DNA of 53,015 bases from Cellulosilyticum sp. I15G10I2. Lineage in GTDB: Bacteria; Bacillota; Clostridia; Lachnospirales; Cellulosilyticaceae. The notes under the pieces were generated by a model that saw only the letters and a list, made by a program, of their open reading frames with translations, was not told the origin of the DNA and searched no databases. A program made the position numbers and the translations under genes. Location of the stretch: NCBI RefSeq assembly GCF_900095725.1, contig NZ_FMMP01000021.1, positions 1-53,015 on the forward strand, written 5' to 3'. Shown in pieces: positions 44,913 to 53,015 of this stretch. The stretch's first letter is position 1; every line of letters begins with the position of its first letter.

Positions 44913-45305
44913 ATGGATTACAGAACACATATTATTGGTGGTATTGCCTTAGCGTATGGAGCACATCAACTAATACAAATAGATCCACAGCAAGTTGTTA
45001 TATTTTACGGATGTTGCACTTTAGGAAGCATTCTTCCGGACATTGATCATCCAGAGGCATTTATATCGAAATTTATTCCACTCCTACCATATGCTCTTTA
45101 TAATTCAGTTGGGCATAGGACTTTAACTCATGGCATACTATTTACAGCGATTATATTTTTGCTGGTTGCTTTTATTAATATAGTTGCTGGAGTAGGAATA
45201 GCGCTCGGCATTCTAAGCCACATCGCACTAGATATGCTTAGTCCTTATGGTGTTGCATTCTTATATCCATTTAATAAAGAAAGAATTAAAATTATACGCC
45301 ACTAG
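44913..45305 (+). CDS. YdjM-type membrane-bound metal-dependent hydrolase
   Basis: A 130-aa member of the PF04307-like family. It opens MDYRTHIIGGIALAYGAHQL and has GSILPDIDHPEAFISK, VGHRTLTHGILFTA and LGILSHIALDMLSPYGVAFL, which carry the His/Asp residues of the expected metal site. Three or four hydrophobic segments place it in the membrane. It is a little short for the family (about 150-170 aa or more). The substrate is unknown. It is the last island gene before the right repeat. Confidence 0.82.
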   Translation: MDYRTHIIGGIALAYGAHQLIQIDPQQVVIFYGCCTLGSILPDIDHPEAFISKFIPLLPYALYNSVGHRTLTHGILFTAIIFLLVAFINIVAGVGIALGILSHIALDMLSPYGVAFLYPFNKERIKIIRH

Positions 45306-45431
45306 ATATATTATGGTACTAATAGGGTACTTAGATTTTTCTATCTTTAAAAGCTTTGTAAAATAAATAGAATTAATACAATAAAAATACTATAAATAAG
45401 GAAATAACACATCAAATTACATTGCGGTCAC

Positions 45432-45456
45432 TCACGAAGAGTAGTATCTCTTAAAT
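45432..45456. repeat. Right attachment-site repeat
   Basis: The second perfect copy of the 25-bp niaR-end repeat. The bases on either side differ from the first copy (C before, C after, against T and A). The stretch from 45306 to 45431 contains no gene. Confidence 0.82.
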
Positions 45457-45502
45457 CTTTATGGGTCTCTTAAAGATCTATAAAAAGGGTAAATATATAA
45501 TA

Positions 45503-45531
45503 TTGACATGTGACATGACAGGTGTTAATAT
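45503..45531 (+). promoter_or_regulatory. Promoter with NiaR-like operator before the PfoR-like gene
   Basis: TTGACA (45503-45508), a 17-base spacer and TAATAT (45526-45531). An imperfect dyad, ACATGTGACA abutting TGACAGGTGT (45506-45525, 7 of 10 positions symmetric), fills the region between -35 and -10. It resembles NiaR operators as I remember them; a bound repressor would cover the promoter. Confidence 0.55.
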
Positions 45532-45568
45532 TTGTGTAGGTGTTATCTTGTTTTAAGGAGGAATAGAT

Positions 45569-46660
45569 ATGCATGATAAAAAAGAATGGACATTATATGT
45601 AAAAAAGTTTACAAACAGGTATCTGATTAATGGACTCAGTGGTATGGCATTAGGGTTATTTTCTACGTTGTTGATAGGGCTTATTCTTAAACAAATAGGA
45701 TCCTTTATGCCTAATTTGTGGTTTGGACAATTTTTAATGACACTCGGGCAGATAGCTGCTGTACTTACAGGAGTCGGTATTGCAGTAGGTGTTGCTCATA
45801 ATTTAGGAGCGAGTAAACTTGTGCTTTACTCAAGCGTGCTTAATGGACTTATAGGAGCATATGCTGTTAAGCTTGTAAATGGGCAGCTGATTACAGAGGG
45901 GGGGATTTTACTAAGTGGTGCAGGAGATCCTCTGGGGGCTTTTCTTGCAGCAGTGATAGGGGTAGAGATAGGAAGACTAGTAGCAGGAAAAACAAAGTTA
46001 GATATACTTATTACACCGGCTGTAACTATTATTGCTGGTAGTATAACGGGGCTTATTATTGGACCGCCAGTGTCAAGTTTCATGAATGTACTGGGAGATT
46101 TTATTAAAGTGGCTACAGAACTTCAACCTTTTTTTATGGGGATAGTCGTATCAGTCTCGATGGGGATTTTTTTAACACTGCCTATTAGTTCAGCTGCTAT
46201 TAGTATGATACTTGGATTATCAGGTATTGCAGCGGGTGCGTCAACAGCTGGCTGTGCTGCCCAGATGATAGGATTTGCTGTAATGAGTTATAGAGAAAAT
46301 AAAATAAATGGCTTATTAGCACAAGGGCTTGGAACATCTATGCTTCAAATGCCTAATATTATTAAAAATCCGAAGATCTGGATTCCGCCTATTCTTGCAA
46401 GTGCCATAACAGGTCCGTTGGCAACGATGGTATTTAAAATGGAAAATGTTGCGGCGGGAGCTGGTATGGGGACTTCAGGGCTTGTTGGCCCGATACTTAC
46501 TTGGCAGACGATGTCACAAGCCGAGACAAGTCAAACAGTATTACTCATAAAAATATTAGCAGTATACTTTATAATACCAGCAATACTAACGCTTCTCTTT
46601 GCTTCTTTTATGAGAAAGAAGAATTGGATTAAAGACGGAGATTTAAAATTAGAAGTTTAA
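45569..46660 (+). CDS. PfoR/PTS-IIC-like membrane transporter, candidate niacin-regulated
   Basis: This 363-aa polytopic protein belongs to the PTS_EIIC_2 / PfoR class. It has LIGLILKQIGSFMPNLWFGQ, GVGIAVGVAHNLGASKLVLY, LSGAGDPLGAFLAAVIGVEI and GLGTSMLQMPNIIKNPKIWI. It has no EIIA or EIIB partner nearby, so sugar PTS activity is doubtful. From memory, relatives of this class have been predicted as nicotinate-regulated transporters in Bacillus and Clostridia. The NiaR-like dyad in its promoter and its original position beside niaR support that. Substrate is not shown by the sequence. Confidence 0.78.
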   Translation: MHDKKEWTLYVKKFTNRYLINGLSGMALGLFSTLLIGLILKQIGSFMPNLWFGQFLMTLGQIAAVLTGVGIAVGVAHNLGASKLVLYSSVLNGLIGAYAVKLVNGQLITEGGILLSGAGDPLGAFLAAVIGVEIGRLVAGKTKLDILITPAVTIIAGSITGLIIGPPVSSFMNVLGDFIKVATELQPFFMGIVVSVSMGIFLTLPISSAAISMILGLSGIAAGASTAGCAAQMIGFAVMSYRENKINGLLAQGLGTSMLQMPNIIKNPKIWIPPILASAITGPLATMVFKMENVAAGAGMGTSGLVGPILTWQTMSQAETSQTVLLIKILAVYFIIPAILTLLFASFMRKKNWIKDGDLKLEV

Positions 46661-46672
46661 TAAAGAATATAA

Positions 46673-47245
46673 TTATTTATAATACCTCCATAGGCAATAC
46701 TTTATACCAGAAGAAATGGTATCAGCCATTTTCATAACAAGTGATAGTCTGGTATTTTGAAGTATTACCATATTCATAAGGCTGCTGAAGTTAACAATGC
46801 CTGTAATATGAATATGGCCTATCGGAGGTAATTCTTTTTGTACACCAGCACCAGGGCGTATAGAGCCTTCGCCGATAGTTATACACCCTACATTAGACAT
46901 TGCGCCTAGACAAGCGTCAATAGCTATAACAAGGGCATTAGCATGCAGCAGTTTGATATTATCTATGATATCTTCTAAATTTTTAGCATGTACTGGATTG
47001 TCTAAATCACCGTACAATGAAACTTTTTGGTATTTAAGGTCTTTAAGTTTATAACCGATTAATGGCCCTAAACTATCACCGGTAGCGCGATCCGTACCAA
47101 TACATACAATAACTAACTCATGATTATGACGAGGCAACAAATGCGTTAAATAATCCTGAAGATTATTACAAAAAGTATTGAAATGATGGCTGTCATTTGT
47201 ATTAATATAAAGGGGTTTTACCTTAGGACTTAATTCTGTATACAT
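46673..47245 (-). CDS. yyaC: Spore protease-like protein YyaC
   Basis: This 190-aa protein matches the YyaC family related to the GPR spore protease. It has LVIVCIGTDRATGDSLGPLI, YGDLDNPVHAKNL, LVIAIDACLGAMSNVGCI and RPGAGVQKELPPIGHIHITG. GPR-type proteases degrade small acid-soluble proteins at germination; the exact substrate of YyaC is not established. It is convergent with the PfoR-like gene, with only 12 bases between the stops. Confidence 0.88.
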   Translation of the reverse strand: MYTELSPKVKPLYINTNDSHHFNTFCNNLQDYLTHLLPRHNHELVIVCIGTDRATGDSLGPLIGYKLKDLKYQKVSLYGDLDNPVHAKNLEDIIDNIKLLHANALVIAIDACLGAMSNVGCITIGEGSIRPGAGVQKELPPIGHIHITGIVNFSSLMNMVILQNTRLSLVMKMADTISSGIKYCLWRYYK

Positions 47246-47590
47246 ATCTTTATCACCACTTTCGCTATCTCATTATAGTTTCCCATTTTTTTGGATATTT
47301 ATTTACTATTTTAATTGGAATTTATTTACATAATGAAAAATTATAATAATAAATTAATATATTAATAAAAATCTTAAAGTGCTACAAATTTTATGATATC
47401 TTAAAAAACAATAAAATATTTATTTAAAAAAAAGATATAAACATACATATAAATGTAAAATGGTATAAAATGGAATAATAACAAAAAAAAAGAAAATAAA
47501 AAAACTAAGATGATCGACAATAAAGATTAAATTATTTATCAAAGTCTATAGTATCCTAATTAAAATGGATAAAAATGGAAGGTGGTATAC
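47246..47590. other. Very AT-rich intergenic region
   Basis: This divergent gap between yyaC and the JAMM-LysM gene is well over 80 percent A+T in its centre, with A tracts. AAAATGG recurs at 47456, 47467, 47564 and 47574. I see no gene, clear sigma-A promoter or terminator. It may hold sporulation promoters for both neighbours, but none could be assigned. Confidence 0.5.
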
Positions 47591-48934
47591 ATGGGAAAAA
47601 TAACTTATAGACCAAAGGAGCATAGAAAAAACTTAGATAATCTTAATCCGAAAAATAACGATCATCATTATAAAGCACATACATCTGAAAAAAGCATACA
47701 GGAAGATAGTAAGTTATTAGAGATAGAAGATAAAAACATTAAAGACAATAATAGTCATATCAGTGAATTAAGCAATGTAAAACCTATAGGAGACCTAGAA
47801 TGTGACTATCATATTTATTTAGAAGACTATGTGTATACTTATTTATACCAGTATGCTTTAGCAGATTTATCTACAGAGAATTCAGCTGTTTTTTTAGGAC
47901 AATACTATCCTGAAAGCAAGGAAGTTATAGTAAGAGGGATCATTCCAATTCCAATGGACCATTTAGGCGGCGAAAGTGAATGGATTGACGAAGAAGTACT
48001 AAAAGAAGTAGAACAAGAAAGAGAAGAGTACTTTAAGAATGAACAAATTATTGGCTGGATGCATATGCAGCCAGGGTATGGTACTATGCTTACGATGAAA
48101 GAATTGCGGGAACATAAAAGGGTATTTGGTGAAAAAGATAGTATATTTATGCTGGTAGATGCTGTTAATAAGATTGAAACACTTTATGTGTATGAAAATG
48201 AAGAACTTAAAGAACAGAGTGGCTACTATATGTATTATGAAAGAAATGAAGAGATGCAAAGATATATGCTTGACCATCCTTTTGTAAAAAAAGAAGTACA
48301 AGTCATCGAAGATACAGTAGTAAACCAATTCAGAGAAATTGGTAAAATGCGTAAGCATGAATACATACAAAGAAAAAATGTTAATGCAACAGTTATAGTA
48401 GCAAGTATTATTTTAATAGGACTCACAGCTGTTATTGTAAAAATGAATGATAATAGAAATACTAAAAGTATTGCTGCCTCTAATACGAATATAGCAGCTA
48501 ATGGCGTATTACCTGGTTTAGAGAATATAACTAAAGAAGACGATGATATCAAATTTATTATTCAGACAAACCAGCTTGAGGCAGAAAATAAGATAGAACC
48601 AACCCATGTTATAGGGGAGTTACCCAAGGGTACAGCAGAAGAAGTAATCGAAGAAGTTGTAATAAATCAAGAGACAAATTCTGAAAAAACAGCAATTAAA
48701 GAAAAAGATGAAACGGTGGAGCCTCTAAAACAAGAAGAAAAGAAAAGTAACAGCGAGAAAGAAAATATTAAACAGTATGAGGAATATATCGTTAAAGAAG
48801 GGGACACTTTAGCTAATATAAGTTATAATATATACGGCAGTTCGAAGATGTCAAAAGAGATAGCTCAGATTAATGAACTTGGCAATACCGATTTTATTCG
48901 AGTTGGACAAAAGCTTAAACTTCCGGCAGAGTAA
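47591..48934 (+). CDS. Degenerate JAMM/MPN-like domain, membrane helix and LysM domain
   Basis: A 447-aa protein from ATG 47591, with AAGGTGG upstream. Residues 1-65 are polar. Residues about 70-230 form an MPN/JAB-like domain with ENSAVFLGQYY (E96) and IIGWMHMQPGYGTMLTMKEL. The JAMM pattern H-x-H-P-x6-S-x2-D is kept in register as H158-M-Q160-P161 and T168-xx-E171, so one His, the Ser and the Asp are replaced. A single membrane helix lies at about 267-283, then an acidic linker of about 110 residues, then a LysM domain (YIVKEGDTLANISYNIYGSS). The LysM part should bind peptidoglycan outside the membrane, with the MPN part inside. Confidence 0.78.
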   Translation: MGKITYRPKEHRKNLDNLNPKNNDHHYKAHTSEKSIQEDSKLLEIEDKNIKDNNSHISELSNVKPIGDLECDYHIYLEDYVYTYLYQYALADLSTENSAVFLGQYYPESKEVIVRGIIPIPMDHLGGESEWIDEEVLKEVEQEREEYFKNEQIIGWMHMQPGYGTMLTMKELREHKRVFGEKDSIFMLVDAVNKIETLYVYENEELKEQSGYYMYYERNEEMQRYMLDHPFVKKEVQVIEDTVVNQFREIGKMRKHEYIQRKNVNATVIVASIILIGLTAVIVKMNDNRNTKSIAASNTNIAANGVLPGLENITKEDDDIKFIIQTNQLEAENKIEPTHVIGELPKGTAEEVIEEVVINQETNSEKTAIKEKDETVEPLKQEEKKSNSEKENIKQYEEYIVKEGDTLANISYNIYGSSKMSKEIAQINELGNTDFIRVGQKLKLPAE

Positions 48935-49039
48935 GGTGAAAATTAGCAATTTTTAATATTATACTATACAACTAATTAGTTAAAAGTGTATTATAGAAAG
49001 AGACGAGTTTATTAAAGTTTTAAATCAGGAGGTATGAAG

Positions 49040-50503
49040 GTGAAGGATATACCACTTAAGTGTTTATTTGTATCAAGCGAAGTAGCACCTTATGCAAAAA
49101 CAGGTGGGCTTGCAGACGTAGTTGGTGCGTTGCCGAAAAAGCTTAAAGAACAAGGGATAGATGCACGCATTGTCATGCCTTACTATAGTTCTATTGAAGG
49201 CAAGTTTTTTGAACATGATGAACACTTTTTAACAAGTTATGATGTGCATTTAGGGTGGAGGATTCAAGGGATAGGCGTTTATTTTGATGAGCAGATAGTT
49301 CCCACATATTTTTTGAAAAGCGATACTTATTTTTCAAGACCTGAATTCTATGGCTATGAGGACGATTATGAAAGATTTGCATTCTTTTGTAAAGGGGTAC
49401 TAGAGCTTATTAAGCATATAGATTTTGTGCCGGATGTTATTCACTGTAATGATTGGCAGACGGGGCCACTATGTTTACTGCTGAAAGACCAATATAGTTA
49501 TGATCCACTATATGCTGATATTAAAACGGTATATACCATTCATAATATGAAATACCAAGGGATATTTGGAAAAGAGGCATTGGATGTTCTTGAATTATCA
49601 TCAGACTATATGTCACCAGATAAAATAGAATATCATGGAGCTGTCAGTTATATGAAAGCAGGACTTATTTATTCTGATAAAATTACGACGGTAAGTCCAA
49701 CTTATGCAGAAGAAATAAAAACTTTTGAATATGGATGTGGACTGGACAGGTTGTTAAGTGAAAAATTAGAGTATAAAATCGAAGGGATACTTAATGGCAT
49801 AGATTATGACATCTATAATCCTAAGACAGATCCTAACCTATATGTAAATTATACATACAGATCTCTTCATAAAAAAAAGCAGAACAAGGCTTTATTTCAG
49901 AAAGAACATGGACTTCTGGAAAAAGACTGTATGGTTATAGGCATTGTTTCTAGAATTACTGATCAAAAAGGTTTTGATCTAATGAAGGAAACGATAGAAC
50001 ATGTATGGGTTATGGATAAGATTATGCAGATGGATGTACAGCTTGTAGTACTTGGCACTGGAGAAAAGGAATACGAGGATATGTTTAGACATTTAGCCTA
50101 TAAGTATAGAGAAAGAACAGGTGTTTTTCTTACCTTTAATGAATCTTTAGCCCAAAAAATATATGCTGTAAGCGATGTTTTTTTAATGCCATCACTCTTT
50201 GAACCTTGCGGACTTGGGCAACTTATAGCTATGCGATATGGTTCTGTACCTATTGTAAGAAAAACAGGAGGATTAAAAGATACTGTTATTCATTATAATA
50301 TGCAGACAAAAACAGGAACAGGATTTGAATTCGAAGAATGCTCAGGGTACTGGATGTATCGTAAGATTGAAGAAGCGTATTGGTATTATAACGAGCGCCC
50401 AGAACATTTTAAACAGATACAGCTTAATGGTATGAAAAAAGGGTTTTCCTGGAATGATGCAGCTAAAGTCTATATCAATTTATATCAAGGTATAGTAGAA
50501 TAA
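49040..50503 (+). CDS. glgA: Glycogen synthase
   Basis: A 487-aa GT5 enzyme from GTG 49040, seven bases after AGGAGG; the ATG at 49034 is too close. KCLFVSSEVAPYAKTGGLAD holds the ADP-glucose-binding K-x-G-G-L. DVIHCNDWQTGPL, YTIHNMKYQG, LNGIDYDIYNP, GIVSRITDQKG and the E-x7-E region SLFEPCGLGQLIAMRYGSVP follow. It elongates glycogen with ADP-glucose. glgC, glgB and glgP are not here, so the pathway must be split across the genome. A terminator closes it. Confidence 0.95.
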   Translation: MKDIPLKCLFVSSEVAPYAKTGGLADVVGALPKKLKEQGIDARIVMPYYSSIEGKFFEHDEHFLTSYDVHLGWRIQGIGVYFDEQIVPTYFLKSDTYFSRPEFYGYEDDYERFAFFCKGVLELIKHIDFVPDVIHCNDWQTGPLCLLLKDQYSYDPLYADIKTVYTIHNMKYQGIFGKEALDVLELSSDYMSPDKIEYHGAVSYMKAGLIYSDKITTVSPTYAEEIKTFEYGCGLDRLLSEKLEYKIEGILNGIDYDIYNPKTDPNLYVNYTYRSLHKKKQNKALFQKEHGLLEKDCMVIGIVSRITDQKGFDLMKETIEHVWVMDKIMQMDVQLVVLGTGEKEYEDMFRHLAYKYRERTGVFLTFNESLAQKIYAVSDVFLMPSLFEPCGLGQLIAMRYGSVPIVRKTGGLKDTVIHYNMQTKTGTGFEFEECSGYWMYRKIEEAYWYYNERPEHFKQIQLNGMKKGFSWNDAAKVYINLYQGIVE

Positions 50504-50506
50504 TCA

Positions 50507-50545
50507 TAAATATAGCCTCTATATATGGTATAGAGGCTATATTTA
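50507..50545 (+). terminator. Intrinsic terminator after glgA
   Basis: TAAATATAGCCTCTATA and its complement (50529-50545) form a near-perfect stem ending in a T-rich stretch. Confidence 0.8.
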
Positions 50546-50580
50546 TCCTATAATTGAAGCGTAATCAGGAGGTAGGGCAA

Positions 50581-51774
50581 GTGAGTAGACTAAAAAGTAA
50601 GAGGGCACTAGGACAAGTGGTAAGTGTATTAATTATGATTGTGATCATCATAGTTACTTATTTATTATTTGTTAGAGGCTCATTAGTTGATACCCCTAAG
50701 AATTATACAGTTTTAGAACAAGAAAAAGAACTTATTCAGTTAGATATACTGAGTGCTACATATGTAGGGATAAATAACAAACAGCTGATTAAAGTTACTG
50801 AAAATGGAATAGTGGCGTATGATTTCGATGGAGAAGAACTGTGGTCAGATACGCTAACACTTGATAACTATATTGTAAGACAAAGAGAACCCTATATTGC
50901 AATAGCTAATAAAATGGGAAATACTATTACAATATTTAGTGATAAAGGTAAACAAGGGGAAGTTGTTTGTCAAAATCCAATAGCTTACTTTTCTATTAAT
51001 AAGAATGGCAGTGTAGCTGTAATAGAAAATTTAGGTGACTCACATATTGTATCAGCCTATGATGAAAAAGGGAATTCATTAGGTGTACAAAGAGTAAGCC
51101 ATGTAAAAGCCAAAAATACAGGGTATCCTGCAGCAGCTGAAGTGTCTCCTAATAATGAACTGCTTTTAACAAGCTATATTGATGTAGATAATCCAGTTCT
51201 AACCTCAAATTTACTTGCTATACAAATTCAAAAACCTAAGGAAGAAAAAATAGATAATAGTTTATACGGCATAGAACAAAAAGATAACTTCATCTATGAA
51301 ATAGAGTTTATCAAAGATAACGAGTGGGTAAGCATTGGGGATAAATGGATGACCTGGTATACTATGAGTGGTCAGGAAATTGCAAGGCAAGAAAATGTAT
51401 TAGCCTATTTTAGTCCGTATATTGTTAAAGCAAGCAGCTATGGAGATGGGTTTTTACCTATTATTTCTGCTAAAGATTTAAATAAAAGCACTATACATAA
51501 GCAAAATGAGCTTTCATATTTTAATGCAAAAGGAGAAATGTTTTTTAATCTAAAATTGGATGAACCCGTTACTTACTTTTATGCGAATGATAAAGGGGTA
51601 GTACTTGGACAAAGAAATTTTTTTATGGGCTACAACAAGATGGGAATAAAATTATTTGAATTTAATACTTCATTAGATGTAAGTAAAGTATTTTACCTGC
51701 CCGATAGAAAAGCAGGCATTGCTGTAACTAAGGATAAAGTGATATTACTAAAACCAAAGAAGGAGAGAAAATAG
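50581..51774 (+). CDS. DUF5711-like membrane-anchored protein
   Basis: A 397-aa protein from GTG 50581, eight bases after AGGAGG; the longer TTG start lacks a site. A basic N-terminus precedes one membrane helix (about 11-32, VVSVLIMIVIIIVTYLLFVR). The rest is extracytoplasmic and beta-rich, with repeated propeller-like blades (GIVAYDFDGEELWSDTLTLD, FSDKGKQGEVVCQ and FNAKGEMFFNLKL). This layout fits DUF5711. Function is unknown. The CvpA-family gene begins two bases after its stop. Confidence 0.75.
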   Translation: MSRLKSKRALGQVVSVLIMIVIIIVTYLLFVRGSLVDTPKNYTVLEQEKELIQLDILSATYVGINNKQLIKVTENGIVAYDFDGEELWSDTLTLDNYIVRQREPYIAIANKMGNTITIFSDKGKQGEVVCQNPIAYFSINKNGSVAVIENLGDSHIVSAYDEKGNSLGVQRVSHVKAKNTGYPAAAEVSPNNELLLTSYIDVDNPVLTSNLLAIQIQKPKEEKIDNSLYGIEQKDNFIYEIEFIKDNEWVSIGDKWMTWYTMSGQEIARQENVLAYFSPYIVKASSYGDGFLPIISAKDLNKSTIHKQNELSYFNAKGEMFFNLKLDEPVTYFYANDKGVVLGQRNFFMGYNKMGIKLFEFNTSLDVSKVFYLPDRKAGIAVTKDKVILLKPKKERK

Positions 51775-51776
51775 AT

Positions 51777-52466
51777 ATGCTTGATCTTATTATTATTGGT
51801 ATCATTATAGTATTTGGAATGATAGGATATTATACAGGGCTTTTAAAGACAATCATCACATTGTTAAGTTCTATCATAGCATTTGTTTTGTCGTTTTTAA
51901 TGTATCCTATTATTAATTCGTTTTTAAAACTAACGCCTATTTATGGCATCATCAATAAATGGATTGCCAGCAAGCTGGCGCATGTTGAATTTGGCACAGG
52001 TATACAAACTCAGGGAAACGCTATTAGTGAAAATATAACATGGCTGCCAAAGTTAATGAGTGAACAGATCATAAAAAATAATAATCAAGAAGTCTATAAA
52101 CTACTTAATGTATCACATGTAGGCGACTATGTCAGTACCTATTTGACGCATATTATATTAAGTTTGCTTTCGCTTTTGGTAACATGGTTAATTCTAAAAA
52201 TATTATTAACGATATTCTTAAATACTACACATGTAATGGTATCTCACTTACCGGTAGTGTCTACTGTAAATAAAATCGGTGGACTTGGAGCAGGGATAGG
52301 AAAAGGGTTACTAAGTATTTGGATTGTTTGTTTACTCGTACCATTTGCTATAACCTACCCTTATTTTGCAGGTATTGAAGCCTATATAGCAGATAGTCAG
52401 CTGGCAAAATGGCTTTATGAGAATAATATGATACTAGTTGCCTTTCACTCTCTTTTAAATATATGA
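51777..52466 (+). CDS. cvpA: CvpA-family membrane protein
   Basis: A 229-aa protein with about four membrane helices: one at residues 3-25 (LIIIGIIIVFGMIGYYTGLL), one at 27-50, one near 118-145 and one near 170-195. The opening DLIIIGIIIVFGMIGYYTG and the later GGLGAGIGKGLLSIWIV are CvpA features. Members are linked to envelope homeostasis and colicin V export in E. coli; the role in Clostridia is unclear. It is coupled to the DUF5711 gene, with GGAGAG within that gene's end. Confidence 0.85.
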   Translation: MLDLIIIGIIIVFGMIGYYTGLLKTIITLLSSIIAFVLSFLMYPIINSFLKLTPIYGIINKWIASKLAHVEFGTGIQTQGNAISENITWLPKLMSEQIIKNNNQEVYKLLNVSHVGDYVSTYLTHIILSLLSLLVTWLILKILLTIFLNTTHVMVSHLPVVSTVNKIGGLGAGIGKGLLSIWIVCLLVPFAITYPYFAGIEAYIADSQLAKWLYENNMILVAFHSLLNI

Positions 52467-52566
52467 AAATCATCAAACTTAAATATACAAAAATGATCAG
52501 AAGAATTGATAGAAAACCTCTATGAAAGATTGTTGTAAAAAAACATAAAAAAAACTAAAAAAGTGG

Positions 52567-52595
52567 TTGACAAGAGTTAAGCACCATGATATTAT
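52567..52595 (+). promoter_or_regulatory. rRNA operon promoter
   Basis: TTGACA (52567-52572), a 17-base spacer and TATTAT (52590-52595), about 200 bases before 16S. It has a consensus -35 box. The gap from 52467 to 52797 holds this promoter, a boxA-like site and three hairpins, and no gene. Confidence 0.78.
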
Positions 52596-52647
52596 TAAAT
52601 ACGTCGCTGAGGACAACACAAGTTAGCCCAAGCGGTGAAAGAAGAAA

Positions 52648-52660
52648 TGAACTTTGAAAA
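52648..52660 (+). promoter_or_regulatory. boxA-like antitermination site in the rRNA leader
   Basis: TGAACTTTGAAAA resembles the Firmicutes boxA pattern CTTTGAAAA found before 16S genes. It lies downstream of the promoter. Confidence 0.5.
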
Positions 52661-52684
52661 TAGAATAGTAACCATAAAACCAGT

Positions 52685-52787
52685 CGATTCAAAAGAACTT
52701 TATACAAAGTTCGAATCAAGTGCTTAAAGAATAGCGATATTCTTTAAAAGTACAAGTAATTAAGTCAAATACAACTTAAATGTTGTA
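52685..52787 (+). other. Hairpins in the pre-16S leader
   Basis: There are three stems. At 52685-52716 GATTC and GAACTTT pair with AAAGTTC and GAATC. At 52724-52747 a perfect 10-bp stem is closed by a GCGA (GNRA) tetraloop. At 52770-52787 TACAAC pairs with GTTGTA. They may guide pre-rRNA processing. Confidence 0.5.
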
Positions 52788-52797
52788 GGACAAACTT

Positions 52798-53015
<218 letters not shown>

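Larger units (their letters stand above)
40390..45456. mobile_element. Small genomic island inserted at the 3' end of niaR
   Basis: The island is about 5.0 kb between two copies of a perfect 25-bp direct repeat (40390-40414 and 45432-45456). It holds a tyrosine-integrase remnant next to the left repeat, about ten short genes of mixed strand, many with strong ribosome sites, and a tandem G-tract array. Genes outside are longer housekeeping genes. The niaR reading frame stays intact at the left end. The integrase is damaged, so the element is probably immobile unless helped in trans. Confidence 0.8.

Overview
The window is low-GC, densely coding DNA from an endospore-forming, flagellated, Gram-positive anaerobe of the Clostridia. 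Sporulation genes (bofA, yaaL, yyaC and a Spo0E-like gene), a flagellin operon with a sigma-28 promoter, an SLH-anchored GH18 protein, an mglBAC sugar transporter under a YesM/YesN-type system and the 5' end of a 16S rRNA gene all point this way. A member of the Lachnospirales near Cellulosilyticum is my best guess; this is from memory and was not searched.

Layout. 1-6 kb is mostly minus strand: a truncated transketolase, transaldolase, a GntR/UTRA regulator, a three-gene operon (cysteine-tailed helical protein, DUF5685, membrane protein), a divergent Cys-rich acidic protein, and an AlaX-type editing protein. 6-9.6 kb holds a cytidylate-kinase-like protein, two unknown proteins and the SLH-GH18 protein. 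9.7-14.3 kb is a flagellar operon (DUF6240 protein, 45-aa microprotein, FliS, flagellin) behind a near-perfect sigma-28 promoter. 14.3-18 kb holds yaaL-bofA, an intergenic cluster of DnaA boxes, an unknown protein, a flavodoxin-SCP2 fusion and a HIT protein. 18-28.4 kb holds asnB (minus) and a sugar-sensing and uptake locus (YesN, YesM, sensor-type binding protein, MglB, MglA, MglC). 28.7-40.4 kb is housekeeping: malic enzyme, murG, a cytosolic chemoreceptor, pyrG, DUF368, DUF5658, a FabT-like regulator, mtnN, pgi and niaR.

40.39-45.46 kb is a small genomic island bounded by a perfect 25-bp direct repeat that covers the 3' end and terminator of niaR. It carries a truncated and internally deleted tyrosine integrase, about ten mostly tiny genes (Cys-rich, zinc-ribbon, single-TM, secreted and Spo0E-like) and an array of four 14-bp repeats beginning GGGG. 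Beyond it lies a PfoR/PTS-IIC-like membrane protein whose promoter holds a NiaR-like dyad, so the island appears to have split a niaR-transporter pair.

46.6-53 kb holds yyaC, a degenerate JAMM-TM-LysM protein, glgA, a DUF5711 protein, a CvpA-family protein and an rRNA operon promoter, leader and 16S start.

The observations most worth follow-up are the island with its dead integrase, G-tract array and Spo0E gene; the DnaA-box cluster after bofA; the interlocked inverted repeats at 3864-3968; and the JAMM-like LysM protein. All functional calls rest on reading the sequence and on family knowledge; no search was run.
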